Shown one piece after another: positions 7,872 to 17,132 of a DNA stretch of 64,000 bases. Made by a program: the position numbers and the translations under genes. Location: positions 62,001-126,000 of the forward strand of contig CAYLNL010000006.1 of assembly GCA_964385175.1 (NCBI GenBank), read 5' to 3'. A model generated the notes under the pieces. That model ran no database searches, had not been told where the DNA came from, and worked only from the letters and a program-made list of their open reading frames with translations. This stretch comes from CAYLNL01 sp964385175 (lineage in GTDB: Bacteria; Bacteroidota; Bacteroidia; Flavobacteriales; Flavobacteriaceae). Position 1 is the first letter of the stretch; each line of letters opens with the position of its first letter.

Positions 7872-10655
7872 ATGCCAGAAACAGCGCTTTTAGACCCCAA
7901 ACGATATATCCTCATAAAAGGAGCCAGCCTTCACAATTTAAAAAATATAGATGTTGCCATTCCTAAAAACAACCTGGTAGTTATTACCGGTCTATCCGGC
8001 TCCGGGAAATCTACCCTGGCATTTGACACGCTCTATGCAGAAGGACAGCGCCGCTATGTAGAAAGTTTATCTTCCTATGCCCGCCAGTTCCTGGGGCGTT
8101 TAGACAAGCCCAAAGTAGATTCTATAAAAGGCATCGCTCCCGCTATAGCCATTGAGCAAAAAGTGCATGCCGCCAATCCCCGCTCCACCGTAGGAACTAC
8201 TACCGAAATCTATGATTACCTGAAACTGCTTTATGCCCGCGTGGGAAAAACCTACTCCCCCATCTCTGGAAAAGAAGTGAAAAAACACACCGTTACCGAT
8301 GTGGTTAACTACTTACAATCATTCCCCCAGGGCGCTAAACTCTTGCTCCTGGCGCCCGTGCATATTCCGGAAGAAAAAGAGGTATTGCAAACCCTCCAGT
8401 TTTTTAGCCAGCAGGGATATGCAAGGGTAAAATACCAAGATAGCGTGGTACGGATAGAAGATTGTAAAAAAGACACGCCTCGTAACCTGGAACTTGTGAT
8501 AGACCGAATTGTGATAAAGCATGAAGAAGATTTCTATAACCGTATAGCAGACGCTATTGAGGTAGCTTTTTTTGAAGGGAAGGGAACCTGTATCATAGAA
8601 AATACAGCAACCGGACACCGTATTCCCTTTAGCGACAGGTTTGACCAAGACGGCATCACCTTCATAGAACCCAGTATTCACCTCTTCACCTTTAACAACC
8701 CTTTTGGCGCCTGCCCTAAATGCGAAGGATATGGAGACATTATTGGCATAGATGAGGAACTGGTAGTTCCCAACACCGCCCTTTCTATTTATGAAAACGC
8801 CATAGCTCCCTGGCGCGGGGAAAGCATGGGCGAATACCGCGACCAGCTCGTTAACAACGCCTATAAATTCCAGTTTCCCATACACAAACCCTGGTACCAG
8901 CTCACCGAAGCCCAAAAACAACAAGTTTGGGAAGGTAACCGCTATTTTACAGGGCTAAACGCATTTTTTACCGAATTAGAAGAAAAAAGCTATAAAATTC
9001 AAAACCGGGTAATGCTCTCCCGTTACCGGGGAAAAACCAAATGCCCCCTCTGCAAAGGAAAACGACTCCGCCCCGAAGCCAATTATGTGCAAATAGGAGG
9101 CAAAACCTTGGGCGAACTGGTAGATATGCCCCTGCGCGATATAGCCGCCTTCTTTAAAACCCTCTCCTTAGAAGAACACGCTGCGAGAATTGCCGCCCGT
9201 TTACTCATAGAAATAACCAACAGGCTGGAGTTCTTAATGCAAGTGGGATTAGAATACCTAACCCTCAACCGCAAATCTAATACCCTCTCCGGCGGCGAAT
9301 CGCAACGCATCCACTTAGCCACCTCCCTCGGAAGCAGCCTTGTAGGCTCCCTCTATATCCTGGACGAGCCCAGCGTGGGGCTGCACCCCAGGGATACCCA
9401 GCAACTCATTACCGTACTTCAGTCGCTCCGCAACCTCGGAAACACCGTGTTAGTGGTAGAACACGACGAAGCTATTATGAAAGCCGCCAACCGAATTATA
9501 GATATGGGCCCCGAAGCCGGAACCCTCGGCGGGGAGATAGTAGCTCAGGGAACACTGAAAGAAGTATTAAAAACCTCTTCCCTTACCGCTAAATATATCA
9601 ACGGGCAACTCCAAATACCCCTCCCGCGCAGGCGCCGGCCTGTGAAAAACCATCTTACAATTACAGGCGCCCGCGAGCACAACCTCAAAAATATAACTGT
9701 GCGCTTCCCTCTAAACATGCTCACCGTAATCACCGGCGTTTCTGGCAGCGGAAAAAGCACCCTCGTTCATAAAATTCTTTATCCCGCCGTACTAAAAGCA
9801 TTAGGCGGCTATACCGAAAAGGCCGGGCAGTTTACCAATATAGAAGGCAACCTCAATAGCCTTTCATCCGTAGAATTTATAGACCAAAACCCCATAGGGC
9901 GTTCTTCCCGTTCCAACCCTGTAACCTATATAAAAGTATATGACGACATTCGCCAGCTTTTCGCCGAACAGAAACTCGCCCGGCTGCGCAACTTTCAGGC
10001 AAAACACTTTTCGTTTAATGTAGCCGGCGGGCGCTGCGAAACCTGCCAGGGAGAAGGCGAGGTTACTATTGAAATGCAGTTTATGGCAGACGTACATTTA
10101 ATATGTGAAACCTGCCACGGCAAACGATTTAAAAAAGAAGTGCTGGAGGTAACTTTTGAAGGAAAAAGTATAGCCGATTTGCTAACCCTTACCATTGATG
10201 ATGCCATTGCCTTTTTCACAACCCATAAACAACCCAAAATAGCCACCAAACTACAACCCCTCCAGGAAGTAGGTTTAGGCTATGTAACCCTCGGGCAATC
10301 TTCTGCCACCCTTTCCGGCGGCGAAGCCCAGCGCATCAAATTAGCCTCCTTCCTTATAAAAGGAAACACCCGCGAAAAAACCCTGTTTATTTTTGATGAA
10401 CCCACTACCGGGCTTCATTTCCACGACATTCACAAACTCCTCCTGTCTTTCCAGTCCCTCTTAGAAAAAGGCCACTCCATTATTGTAATTGAACACAACT
10501 TAGACCTTATAAAATGTGCCGATTACATCATTGACTTAGGACCCGAGGGAGGCGAAAGAGGCGGAATCCTTGTAGCTGAAGGCACTCCAGAGGATATAAT
10601 TAAAAACCCCAACTCTCTCACTGGCAAGTTTTTACGCGAAAAAATAAAACCTTAA
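7872..10655 (+). CDS. uvrA: excinuclease ABC subunit UvrA
   Basis: 927 residues, usual UvrA length. Two ABC ATPase modules: Walker A GLSGSGKSTLAFDTLYAEGQ near residue 40 and GVSGSGKSTLVH near 625; ABC signatures SGGESQRIHLATSLGSSLVG and SGGEAQRIKLASF; Walker B LYILDEPSVGLHPRD and FIFDEPTTGLH. Zinc-binding CxxC pairs are present (CPKCEGYG with CPLCKGKR; CETCQGEGEV with CETCHGKRF). As a dimer with UvrB it scans DNA for bulky lesions in nucleotide excision repair. The start is set by the nearby promoter. It is divergent from the ECF sigma gene. Confidence 0.98.
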   Translation: MPETALLDPKRYILIKGASLHNLKNIDVAIPKNNLVVITGLSGSGKSTLAFDTLYAEGQRRYVESLSSYARQFLGRLDKPKVDSIKGIAPAIAIEQKVHAANPRSTVGTTTEIYDYLKLLYARVGKTYSPISGKEVKKHTVTDVVNYLQSFPQGAKLLLLAPVHIPEEKEVLQTLQFFSQQGYARVKYQDSVVRIEDCKKDTPRNLELVIDRIVIKHEEDFYNRIADAIEVAFFEGKGTCIIENTATGHRIPFSDRFDQDGITFIEPSIHLFTFNNPFGACPKCEGYGDIIGIDEELVVPNTALSIYENAIAPWRGESMGEYRDQLVNNAYKFQFPIHKPWYQLTEAQKQQVWEGNRYFTGLNAFFTELEEKSYKIQNRVMLSRYRGKTKCPLCKGKRLRPEANYVQIGGKTLGELVDMPLRDIAAFFKTLSLEEHAARIAARLLIEITNRLEFLMQVGLEYLTLNRKSNTLSGGESQRIHLATSLGSSLVGSLYILDEPSVGLHPRDTQQLITVLQSLRNLGNTVLVVEHDEAIMKAANRIIDMGPEAGTLGGEIVAQGTLKEVLKTSSLTAKYINGQLQIPLPRRRRPVKNHLTITGAREHNLKNITVRFPLNMLTVITGVSGSGKSTLVHKILYPAVLKALGGYTEKAGQFTNIEGNLNSLSSVEFIDQNPIGRSSRSNPVTYIKVYDDIRQLFAEQKLARLRNFQAKHFSFNVAGGRCETCQGEGEVTIEMQFMADVHLICETCHGKRFKKEVLEVTFEGKSIADLLTLTIDDAIAFFTTHKQPKIATKLQPLQEVGLGYVTLGQSSATLSGGEAQRIKLASFLIKGNTREKTLFIFDEPTTGLHFHDIHKLLLSFQSLLEKGHSIIVIEHNLDLIKCADYIIDLGPEGGERGGILVAEGTPEDIIKNPNSLTGKFLREKIKP

Positions 10656-10760
10656 ACTATTTCTTTATGGCATTTTTCATTTATGGCACGCTATTTGTTA
10701 TACAATAGTCAAGCAACTTTTGTTCAGCTATTGATTAGTTTTTGGTTGGTTAGTTAGGAT

Positions 10761-10810
10761 AAGCTCCGCAGCAATTACTCAACATAATTCGCGGGGCTTA
10801 TTTCTTTTTC
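10761..10810 (+). terminator. rho-independent terminator after uvrA
   Basis: AAGCTCCGC (10761-10769) pairs with GCGGGGCTT (10791-10799) with one G-U pair, followed by ATTTCTTTTT. Confidence 0.7.
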
Positions 10811-10886
10811 ATCCTTAATTATATAAGGATGCATATCTTTACAACAACCCCTGCACACCTAAACAACCCTCTTCTTCACCTTGATA

Positions 10887-10916
10887 TTGCCGCTAACCAA
10901 TTTTGCCGTATCTTTA
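10887..10916 (+). promoter_or_regulatory. promoter for relA/spoT
   Basis: TTG (10887-10889), 19-bp spacer, then TATCTTTA, one mismatch from TAnnTTTG, 8 bp before the chosen ATG. Spacing fits the Bacteroidota -33/-7 consensus. Confidence 0.55.
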
Positions 10917-10923
10917 CAGGGCT

Positions 10924-13134
10924 ATGGAACTCGTAGAAATAGACGAAAAAAAACGACTTGCTACTGCATACCGCAAGCTACTTCGCACCAGCTACCAGGC
11001 GCTTTCAGCAGATGATAAAAAGCTCATCCGTAAGGCTTTTGATGTGGCGGTAGATGCCCACAAAAACCAGCGCCGCAAAAGCGGAGAAGCCTATATTTTT
11101 CACCCCATCGCTGTAGCCACCATCGTAGCTTCTAAAATAGGGTTAGACGCCACCTCCATAGCGGCAGCCCTCCTGCACGATGTTATAGAAGATACTACCT
11201 ACTCCCGCGATGACCTGGAACAGCTTTTCGGCGACACAATCGCCAAAATTGTAGAAGGGCTTACTAAAATTTCTAACCTCAGTGCCGAGAAAAATATTTC
11301 GCTCCAGGCTGAGAATTTCCGGAAAATGCTCCTTACCCTCAATGACGATGTGCGGGTGATTCTCATAAAAATAGCCGACCGGCTGCATAACATGCAAACG
11401 CTGGACACTATGCCGGAAGACAAACAACTGAAAATAGCTTCTGAAACTCTCTATATCTATGCACCCCTGGCGCATCGTATTGGTTTATATAACATTAAAA
11501 CCGAGCTGGAAGACCTGAGCCTAAAATATACCGAGCCAGAAGCCTACCGGGATATTTTGAGCAAAATAGAAGAAAGCAAAGAAGAGCAAGACGCCTATAT
11601 TCAATCATTCTCTGCCATTATACAAGAACACTTAAACAGAGAGCACCTAAACTACCAGATTAAAGGGCGAAGCAAATCCATTCACTCCATACATCGCAAA
11701 ATGCAAACACAGCACGTAGCCTATGAAGATGTATATGACAAATTCGCCATCCGTATTATCTATAAAAGCGATACAGCAAATGAGAAGTTTCTCGCCTGGA
11801 AAATATATTCTATTGTTACCGACCACTTTAAACCCAATCCCACGCGTATGCGCGACTGGATTTCCGCCCCTAAATCTACCGGTTACGAAGCATTGCACAT
11901 TACCGTTATGGGGCCTCAAACCAAATGGGTAGAAGTGCAAATTCGCAGCGAACGCATGCACGAAATAGCCGAAAAAGGCTATGCCGCCCATTTTAAATAT
12001 AAACACGGTACTCAGAAAGAAGTGGGTATAGACGACTGGTTGAACCGGCTGCGCGATGCGCTGGAAAATGCAGAAATGAATGCAGTAGATTTCGTAGAAG
12101 AATTTAAGCTGAACCTATTTGCTAAGGAAATATTTGTATTTACCCCTACCGGCGACATACGGTCGCTCCCAAAAGGCGCTACACCCCTCGATTTTGCTTT
12201 CAGCATCCACTCCGAAATAGGCGTGCATACCCGCGGCGCCAAAGTAAATGGCAAATTAGTGCCGTTAAGCCACCAGCTACACAGCGGCGACCATGTGGAA
12301 ATTATCACCTCCGAGCAGGCAAAACCTACTGTAAACTGGTTAGACTACGCCACCACTGCGCGAGCGCGGGCAAAAATAAAATCGTCCTTGCGAGAAGAGA
12401 AAAAAGAAATCGCCGAAGAAGGAAAAGAACTCTTGAGGCGAAAACTAAAACAGCTTAAAATAACCCTTTCCGAAAAAGTTGTCAACGAACTGGTGCTCTA
12501 CTTTAAATTACCCACCAGCTTAGACCTTTTCTTCCGGGTAGGTGCTGGCGCCATAGATAACCAAATGCTCAAAGGCTTTGCCAATTCGTATAGCAACGCC
12601 TTTATAAACTTTCTCAAAACCCGCATCCGCAAACCCTCTGCACCCCCGGTTGTAGAAGAAGAAACCAAAGAAGATATTACCGCCAAATACAATATGCTCG
12701 TATTTGGCAAAGAAGAAGAAAAACTAGAGTATAAACTCGCTAATTGTTGCAATCCTATTCCCGGTGACCCTGTTTTTGGCTTCATCACTGTGAGCGAAGG
12801 CATAAAAGTGCACAAAAAAGACTGCCCCAACGCCATTTCACTCCAATCAAACTATGCCTACCGCATCATCTCCGCCCGGTGGATTGATTCTACCCAACAG
12901 GAATTTACTGCAACCGTGCGGCTCACCGGCATTGACAACCTGGGACTGGTAAATAATGTTACCCGCGTAATTTCTAACAATATGCACGTAAACATGAAAA
13001 CCATAAACTTTGATACAGAAGATGGCGTATTCAGTGGGAAAATTACATTAGTAGTAAAAAATAAAACCATCCTGAAAAAACTTATAGACAATCTCAAAAA
13101 AATAAACGGCATTGAAAAGGTAGTACGGGTGTAA
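10924..13134 (+). CDS. bifunctional (p)ppGpp synthetase/hydrolase, RelA/SpoT family
   Basis: 736 residues. HD hydrolase domain about 40-190 with LLHDVIEDT; synthetase domain about 230-360 with GRSKSIHSIHRKM and GYEALHITVMGPQTKWVEVQ; TGS domain about 390-450 (IFVFTPTGDIRSLPKGATP); zinc-finger/ACT region at the C-terminus (NCCNPIPGDPVFGF). Both catalytic sites look intact, so it probably makes and degrades the stringent-response alarmone. I chose the ATG at 10924 (MELVEIDEKK) because the upstream in-frame TTG at 10903 lies inside the promoter. Confidence 0.96.
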   Translation: MELVEIDEKKRLATAYRKLLRTSYQALSADDKKLIRKAFDVAVDAHKNQRRKSGEAYIFHPIAVATIVASKIGLDATSIAAALLHDVIEDTTYSRDDLEQLFGDTIAKIVEGLTKISNLSAEKNISLQAENFRKMLLTLNDDVRVILIKIADRLHNMQTLDTMPEDKQLKIASETLYIYAPLAHRIGLYNIKTELEDLSLKYTEPEAYRDILSKIEESKEEQDAYIQSFSAIIQEHLNREHLNYQIKGRSKSIHSIHRKMQTQHVAYEDVYDKFAIRIIYKSDTANEKFLAWKIYSIVTDHFKPNPTRMRDWISAPKSTGYEALHITVMGPQTKWVEVQIRSERMHEIAEKGYAAHFKYKHGTQKEVGIDDWLNRLRDALENAEMNAVDFVEEFKLNLFAKEIFVFTPTGDIRSLPKGATPLDFAFSIHSEIGVHTRGAKVNGKLVPLSHQLHSGDHVEIITSEQAKPTVNWLDYATTARARAKIKSSLREEKKEIAEEGKELLRRKLKQLKITLSEKVVNELVLYFKLPTSLDLFFRVGAGAIDNQMLKGFANSYSNAFINFLKTRIRKPSAPPVVEEETKEDITAKYNMLVFGKEEEKLEYKLANCCNPIPGDPVFGFITVSEGIKVHKKDCPNAISLQSNYAYRIISARWIDSTQQEFTATVRLTGIDNLGLVNNVTRVISNNMHVNMKTINFDTEDGVFSGKITLVVKNKTILKKLIDNLKKINGIEKVVRV

Positions 13135-13189
13135 GGTAAAATCTAAATAAAATTACAAACCCCCAAAATAGACTTTAGTATAAAACACC

Positions 13190-13197
13190 TAAATTTG
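13190..13197 (+). promoter_or_regulatory. -7 promoter element for the Fur-family gene
   Basis: TAAATTTG, a perfect TAnnTTTG match, lies about 84 bp before the start of the regulator gene. The -33 region is unconvincing. Confidence 0.4.
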
Positions 13198-13280
13198 CTA
13201 AAATCTATACACCCACAAATTCTATCCCTAACAGTCAGTAAATCTATCGGAAAAATAAACACAACCAGCCCTCGTATAAC

Positions 13281-13718
13281 ATGCTACAAAAAAAAAACCA
13301 GGAAATAGTGCGAAACGTTTTCACCCGTTTCATGGAAGAAAAAACCCTCCGCAAAACGCCCGAGCGATATGCCATACTGCACGAAGTATATGAAAACAAC
13401 GGGCATTTTGACATTGAGTCGCTCTACATAAAAATGAAAAACAAAAAATACCGCGTTAGCAGAGCCACCCTCTACAATACCATAGAACTACTCATGGAAT
13501 GCGGGCTGGTGCGAAAACACCAGTTTGGGCAAAACTTAGCTAAATATGAAAAATCGTACTTTGATAGGCAGCACGACCATGTGATACTTACTGACACGGA
13601 TGAGGTTATTGAATTTTGCGACCCTCGCATAGAATCCATCAAAAAAACATTAGAAGACCTCTTCAACATACAAATTCATCACCATTGCCTCTATTTTTAC
13701 GCTACAAAAAACACATAA
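13281..13718 (+). CDS. Fur-family transcriptional regulator
   Basis: 145 residues. N-terminal winged helix (RKTPERYAILHEVYENNGHF, then VSRATLYNTIELLMECGLV) and C-terminal dimerisation/metal domain with HDHVILTDTDEVIEFCDPRI. The structural CxxC zinc pairs of many Fur proteins are absent; only isolated Cys residues remain. Likely a metal- or peroxide-responsive DNA-binding repressor; the sensed metal cannot be told. It is 23 bp upstream of purA and may be co-transcribed with it. Confidence 0.9.
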   Translation: MLQKKNQEIVRNVFTRFMEEKTLRKTPERYAILHEVYENNGHFDIESLYIKMKNKKYRVSRATLYNTIELLMECGLVRKHQFGQNLAKYEKSYFDRQHDHVILTDTDEVIEFCDPRIESIKKTLEDLFNIQIHHHCLYFYATKNT

Positions 13719-13741
13719 AACCCGCTTAATACCACCGCTTT

Positions 13742-15013
13742 ATGGCTATAGATGTGTTGTTAGGGCTACAATGGGGAGATGAGGGAAAAGGCAAAATCGT
13801 GGATGTGCTCGCCCCCGACTACGATATTATAGCCCGTTTTCAGGGAGGTCCCAATGCCGGCCATACTCTTTTCTTCAACGGCGAAAAACACGTGTTGCAC
13901 ACTATTCCTTCTGGCATTTTCCACCTTAACACCCTAAATATTATAGGAAACGGGGTTGTTATAGACCCTGTAACCCTCGCCGGGGAACTGGAGCGCCTGA
14001 ACCAGTTTGGAATAGACCCGTGTGCCCGCCTGCTGGTTTCCCGCAAAGCCCATCTTATCTTGCCTACTCATCGTTTACTGGACGCTGCTTCAGAGGCCTC
14101 CAAGGGAAAAGCTAACATAGGCTCTACCTTAAAAGGTATAGGACCTGCCTATATGGACAAAACGGGCAGGAACGGGTTGCGCGCAGGCGACCTGGAGCTA
14201 CCGGGCTGGGAAGAAAAATATCGTTCCCTGGTAAAAAAACACCAGGGTATGATACAGCATTATAAAACAGATATTCCGTATAATCTTCCTGAACTGGAAA
14301 CTGCATTTTTTCAGGCTATTGAGAAACTCAAATCACTTTCTTTTATAGATAGCGAGCATTACCTGCAACAAGCCCTTCGCTCTGGGAAACGAATTTTAGC
14401 CGAAGGCGCCCAGGGTGCGCTATTAGACATAGATTTTGGCACCTACCCCTATGTTACCTCTTCTAACACTACTTCTGCCGGCGCCTGTACAGGGCTTGGC
14501 ATTCCACCTGCCAGCATCGGCGAGGTCATTGGCATTTTTAAAGCCTACACCACGCGGGTAGGCAGCGGCCCCTTCCCTACTGAACTTACTGATGAAACCG
14601 GTGAAACCATGGGCAGAATCGGCAAAGAGTTTGGCGCCACCACCGGCAGGAAAAGACGGTGTGGCTGGTTAGATTTGGTAGCCCTCAAATACACCGTTCA
14701 ACTTAACGGCGTTACCCGCTTAGCTATGATGAAAGCCGATGTGTTAAGCGGCTTTGAAACCTTGAAGATAGCCACTTCTTATACCTTGCGGGGTGAAAAA
14801 ACAACCCATTTCCCCTATTCTATTGACCCGGAATATACTTCGCCTGTTTATACCGAGATGAAAGGCTGGCAACAAGAAATTCAAGAACTGGCAAACCCTC
14901 ACGCTCTTCCCCAAGAACTCCGGGAATATATCACTTTCATAGAGCGGGAACTAAGCGTTCCTATAAATATCATCTCTTTGGGTCCCGACAGAAAACAAAC
15001 TCTGTATAGGTGA
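13742..15013 (+). CDS. purA: adenylosuccinate synthetase
   Basis: 423 residues. N-terminal GTP-binding/catalytic motif GLQWGDEGKGKIVD with the catalytic Asp, followed by QGGPNAGHT; later GTYPYVTSSNTT and the loop TGRKRRCGWLDL. Converts IMP and aspartate with GTP to adenylosuccinate, the first committed step to AMP. purB, the next enzyme, is 0.8 kb downstream on the same strand. Full length for the family. Confidence 0.98.
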   Translation: MAIDVLLGLQWGDEGKGKIVDVLAPDYDIIARFQGGPNAGHTLFFNGEKHVLHTIPSGIFHLNTLNIIGNGVVIDPVTLAGELERLNQFGIDPCARLLVSRKAHLILPTHRLLDAASEASKGKANIGSTLKGIGPAYMDKTGRNGLRAGDLELPGWEEKYRSLVKKHQGMIQHYKTDIPYNLPELETAFFQAIEKLKSLSFIDSEHYLQQALRSGKRILAEGAQGALLDIDFGTYPYVTSSNTTSAGACTGLGIPPASIGEVIGIFKAYTTRVGSGPFPTELTDETGETMGRIGKEFGATTGRKRRCGWLDLVALKYTVQLNGVTRLAMMKADVLSGFETLKIATSYTLRGEKTTHFPYSIDPEYTSPVYTEMKGWQQEIQELANPHALPQELREYITFIERELSVPINIISLGPDRKQTLYR

Positions 15014-15222
15014 GTTTTGAGAGTAGATAACTGTCTTTTAAATGATGTATAAAATATACAGGAATTTCTCCACCTCATTTCCACTGTATATTTTTAATAT
15101 TCGTAACGCCTAACATCTTGTCTGTTTCCCCGAAGGCGAAAAGTGTTGCTAATACTGGTTTTATCTGGCTTAGCTTTGAAAAAGTCTTTTGTAACAATAT
15201 ATTTGATTTAACAAAACTTTGA

Positions 15223-15252
15223 TACTTTTGCCAAGTAAAATTTGTATTTTTG
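15223..15252 (+). promoter_or_regulatory. tandem -7 elements upstream of a small-ORF pair
   Basis: TACTTTTG (15223-15230) and TATTTTTG (15245-15252) both match TAnnTTTG. The second abuts the ATG at 15253, so that transcript would be leaderless; the first gives a leader of about 15 nt. Confidence 0.45.
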
Positions 15253-15414
15253 ATGTTTAAAAAGATTAAGGAATCCTTATCAGCATATATAGAACAATCC
15301 CTTAGAGAGTATAGTTTAGTAATTGCCTTGTTGCTAATTGGTTTCTTAATTGGCTGGAATGTTAAGTTTTTATTTGCCGACAGAAAATATTTAAACCAAA
15401 TTAAAATCGGGTGA
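15253..15414 (+). CDS. 53-residue single-pass membrane protein
   Basis: Reads MFKKIKESLSAYIEQSLREY, then a hydrophobic helix (SLVIALLLIGFLIGWNVKFLF), then a short basic tail ending IKIG. The helix is preceded by a positive amphipathic segment, so the N-terminus is probably cytoplasmic. Two promoter matches precede it and the next frame starts one base after its stop, suggesting translational coupling. Function unknown; it could be a small-peptide toxin or a membrane anchor for its neighbour. A minus-strand frame overlaps it, but promoter and coupling favour this strand. Confidence 0.5.
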   Translation: MFKKIKESLSAYIEQSLREYSLVIALLLIGFLIGWNVKFLFADRKYLNQIKIG

Positions 15415-15415
15415 A

Positions 15416-15688
15416 TTGGAAAAAAACACAAGATGGTTCTTAGAAACAGTAACATCTCTCCCGGCAGATTTTGAAACAATATTTAAAGAATTTGATGCCA
15501 ACGCTTTAAAAATAATAAGGTTGAGTTTTTTTAAACCCGATTTTATCATTTTCTTTTTCAAAATGCTTACCTATTATACTTTATATTTAGGGGGAAACGC
15601 TATTAAAAAAGCGATTAAAGAGTATGGGTTTATACAAACTCACGATGAGGCCATTGCCTATTCAGGAATGAAGGTAAATGTATTTTAA
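15416..15688 (+). CDS. 90-residue hypothetical protein coupled to the small membrane protein
   Basis: Begins at a TTG one base after the upstream TGA; no ATG is available until late in the frame, so the start is uncertain. The sequence has a polar first half (FETIFKEFDANALKIIR) and a hydrophobic centre (PDFIIFFFKMLTYYTLYLGG), ending in YSGMKVNVF. Unrecognised family. Probably forms a two-gene unit between purA and purB. Confidence 0.45.
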   Translation: MEKNTRWFLETVTSLPADFETIFKEFDANALKIIRLSFFKPDFIIFFFKMLTYYTLYLGGNAIKKAIKEYGFIQTHDEAIAYSGMKVNVF

Positions 15689-15776
15689 TTACATTATTAT
15701 TGCTGATTTTTCTATATACAAATCCCAGCTTTTTAACCTCTTAAATTTAAAAAGTAATAAAAATTCATTATTATAA

Positions 15777-17120
15777 ATGACCCTCACCGAACTTACTGCC
15801 TTATCGCCCATAGATGGGCGCTACCGAAGCAAAACGGCGGCGCTTTCGCCTTTTTTTTCAGAAGAAGCCTTGTTACGCTACCGAGTGCGGGTTGAAATAG
15901 AGTATTTTATAGCGCTATGCGAGTTACCCCTACCCCAACTGGCAGGTTTTAACAGCAATTTGTTTGCTGCCTTGCGAAGGTTATATGAAATTTTTTCTAC
16001 AGAAGATGCGCTTGCCATTAAGGCCATTGAAAAAACTACAAACCACGATGTGAAGGCAGTGGAATATTTTCTGAAGGAGAAATGGGAGATGCTGGGAATT
16101 GGGGGTTGGAAAGAGTTTATTCATTTCGGGTTAACTTCGCAAGACATTAACAATACAGCTATTCCACTCTCTGTAAAGGAAGCCTTGATAGGAGTTTATA
16201 AACCTGCAATACAGGAGCTAACAGCAAAATTAAATACTATAGGAACAAAATGGGAGGGCGTGTCTATGCTGGCGCACACGCACGGGCAGCCCGCCTCACC
16301 TACGCGCATGGGAAAAGAGTTTAGAGTTTTTGCCGTGCGCTTAGAAGAACAGCTGAAATTGTTAGAAGCCATCCCCATTGCCGCCAAACTGGGAGGAGCT
16401 ACGGGTAATTTTAATGCTCATCATGTAGCCTATCCCGGGATTGACTGGGTGGCTTTTGGCAGAAATTTTGTGGAAAAACGGTTAGGGCTGCACTATTCTT
16501 TTCCCACCACGCAGGTTGAGCATTATGACCATTTGGCGGCGCTTTGCGATGCTTGGAAACGTATCAACACCATTGTTATAGACCTCAACCGCGATTGCTG
16601 GATGTATATCAGCATGGGTTATTTTAAGCAACGGATTAATGAAAACGAGGTGGGGTCTTCTGCTATGCCTCACAAGATAAACCCGATAGCGTTTGAAAAT
16701 TCGGAAGGAAACCTCGGAATGGCGAATGCTATTTTAGAGCATTTAGCAGCAAAATTACCGGTTTCTCGCCTGCAACGAGATTTAACAGATAGTACCGTCT
16801 TGCGCAATATAGGCGTTCCGCTGGCGTATACGCTCATAGGATTCCAGGCTACCTTGAAGGGGCTTAATGAGTTGCTGCTCAACGAGGTGAAAATACAGGA
16901 AGATATAGAAAACAACTGGGCGGTGCTGGCAGAAGCCATACAAACTATTTTGCGCCGGGAAGGGGTTGCGCAACCTTATGAGCAGCTTAAAGAATTTGCG
17001 CGCACGCATGAAAAAGTTACCAAAGAAACACTCGCAGCTTTTATAGATTCCCTAACGGTTTCAGAAATCCTAAAAGCGGAGTTGAAAAAACTAACCCCTC
17101 ATACTTATACAGGGGTGTAA
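15777..17120 (+). CDS. purB: adenylosuccinate lyase
   Basis: 447 residues of the fumarase/aspartase superfamily. Signature loop SSAMPHKINPIAFENSEGN near residue 297 with the catalytic Ser; THGQPASPTRMGKEF near 165 carries the catalytic His; TSQDINNTA near 122. Cleaves adenylosuccinate to AMP plus fumarate and SAICAR to AICAR in purine synthesis. It ends 12 bp from the convergent 5'-nucleotidase gene. Confidence 0.98.
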   Translation: MTLTELTALSPIDGRYRSKTAALSPFFSEEALLRYRVRVEIEYFIALCELPLPQLAGFNSNLFAALRRLYEIFSTEDALAIKAIEKTTNHDVKAVEYFLKEKWEMLGIGGWKEFIHFGLTSQDINNTAIPLSVKEALIGVYKPAIQELTAKLNTIGTKWEGVSMLAHTHGQPASPTRMGKEFRVFAVRLEEQLKLLEAIPIAAKLGGATGNFNAHHVAYPGIDWVAFGRNFVEKRLGLHYSFPTTQVEHYDHLAALCDAWKRINTIVIDLNRDCWMYISMGYFKQRINENEVGSSAMPHKINPIAFENSEGNLGMANAILEHLAAKLPVSRLQRDLTDSTVLRNIGVPLAYTLIGFQATLKGLNELLLNEVKIQEDIENNWAVLAEAIQTILRREGVAQPYEQLKEFARTHEKVTKETLAAFIDSLTVSEILKAELKKLTPHTYTGV

Positions 17121-17132
17121 TTGTAATGGAGA

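Noticed and set aside
15075..15479. 134-codon minus-strand frame overlapping the two tiny ORFs
   Set aside because: No promoter or partner on that strand; the plus strand has two consensus -7 boxes and coupled frames. I cannot exclude that its last part is a remnant of a gene.
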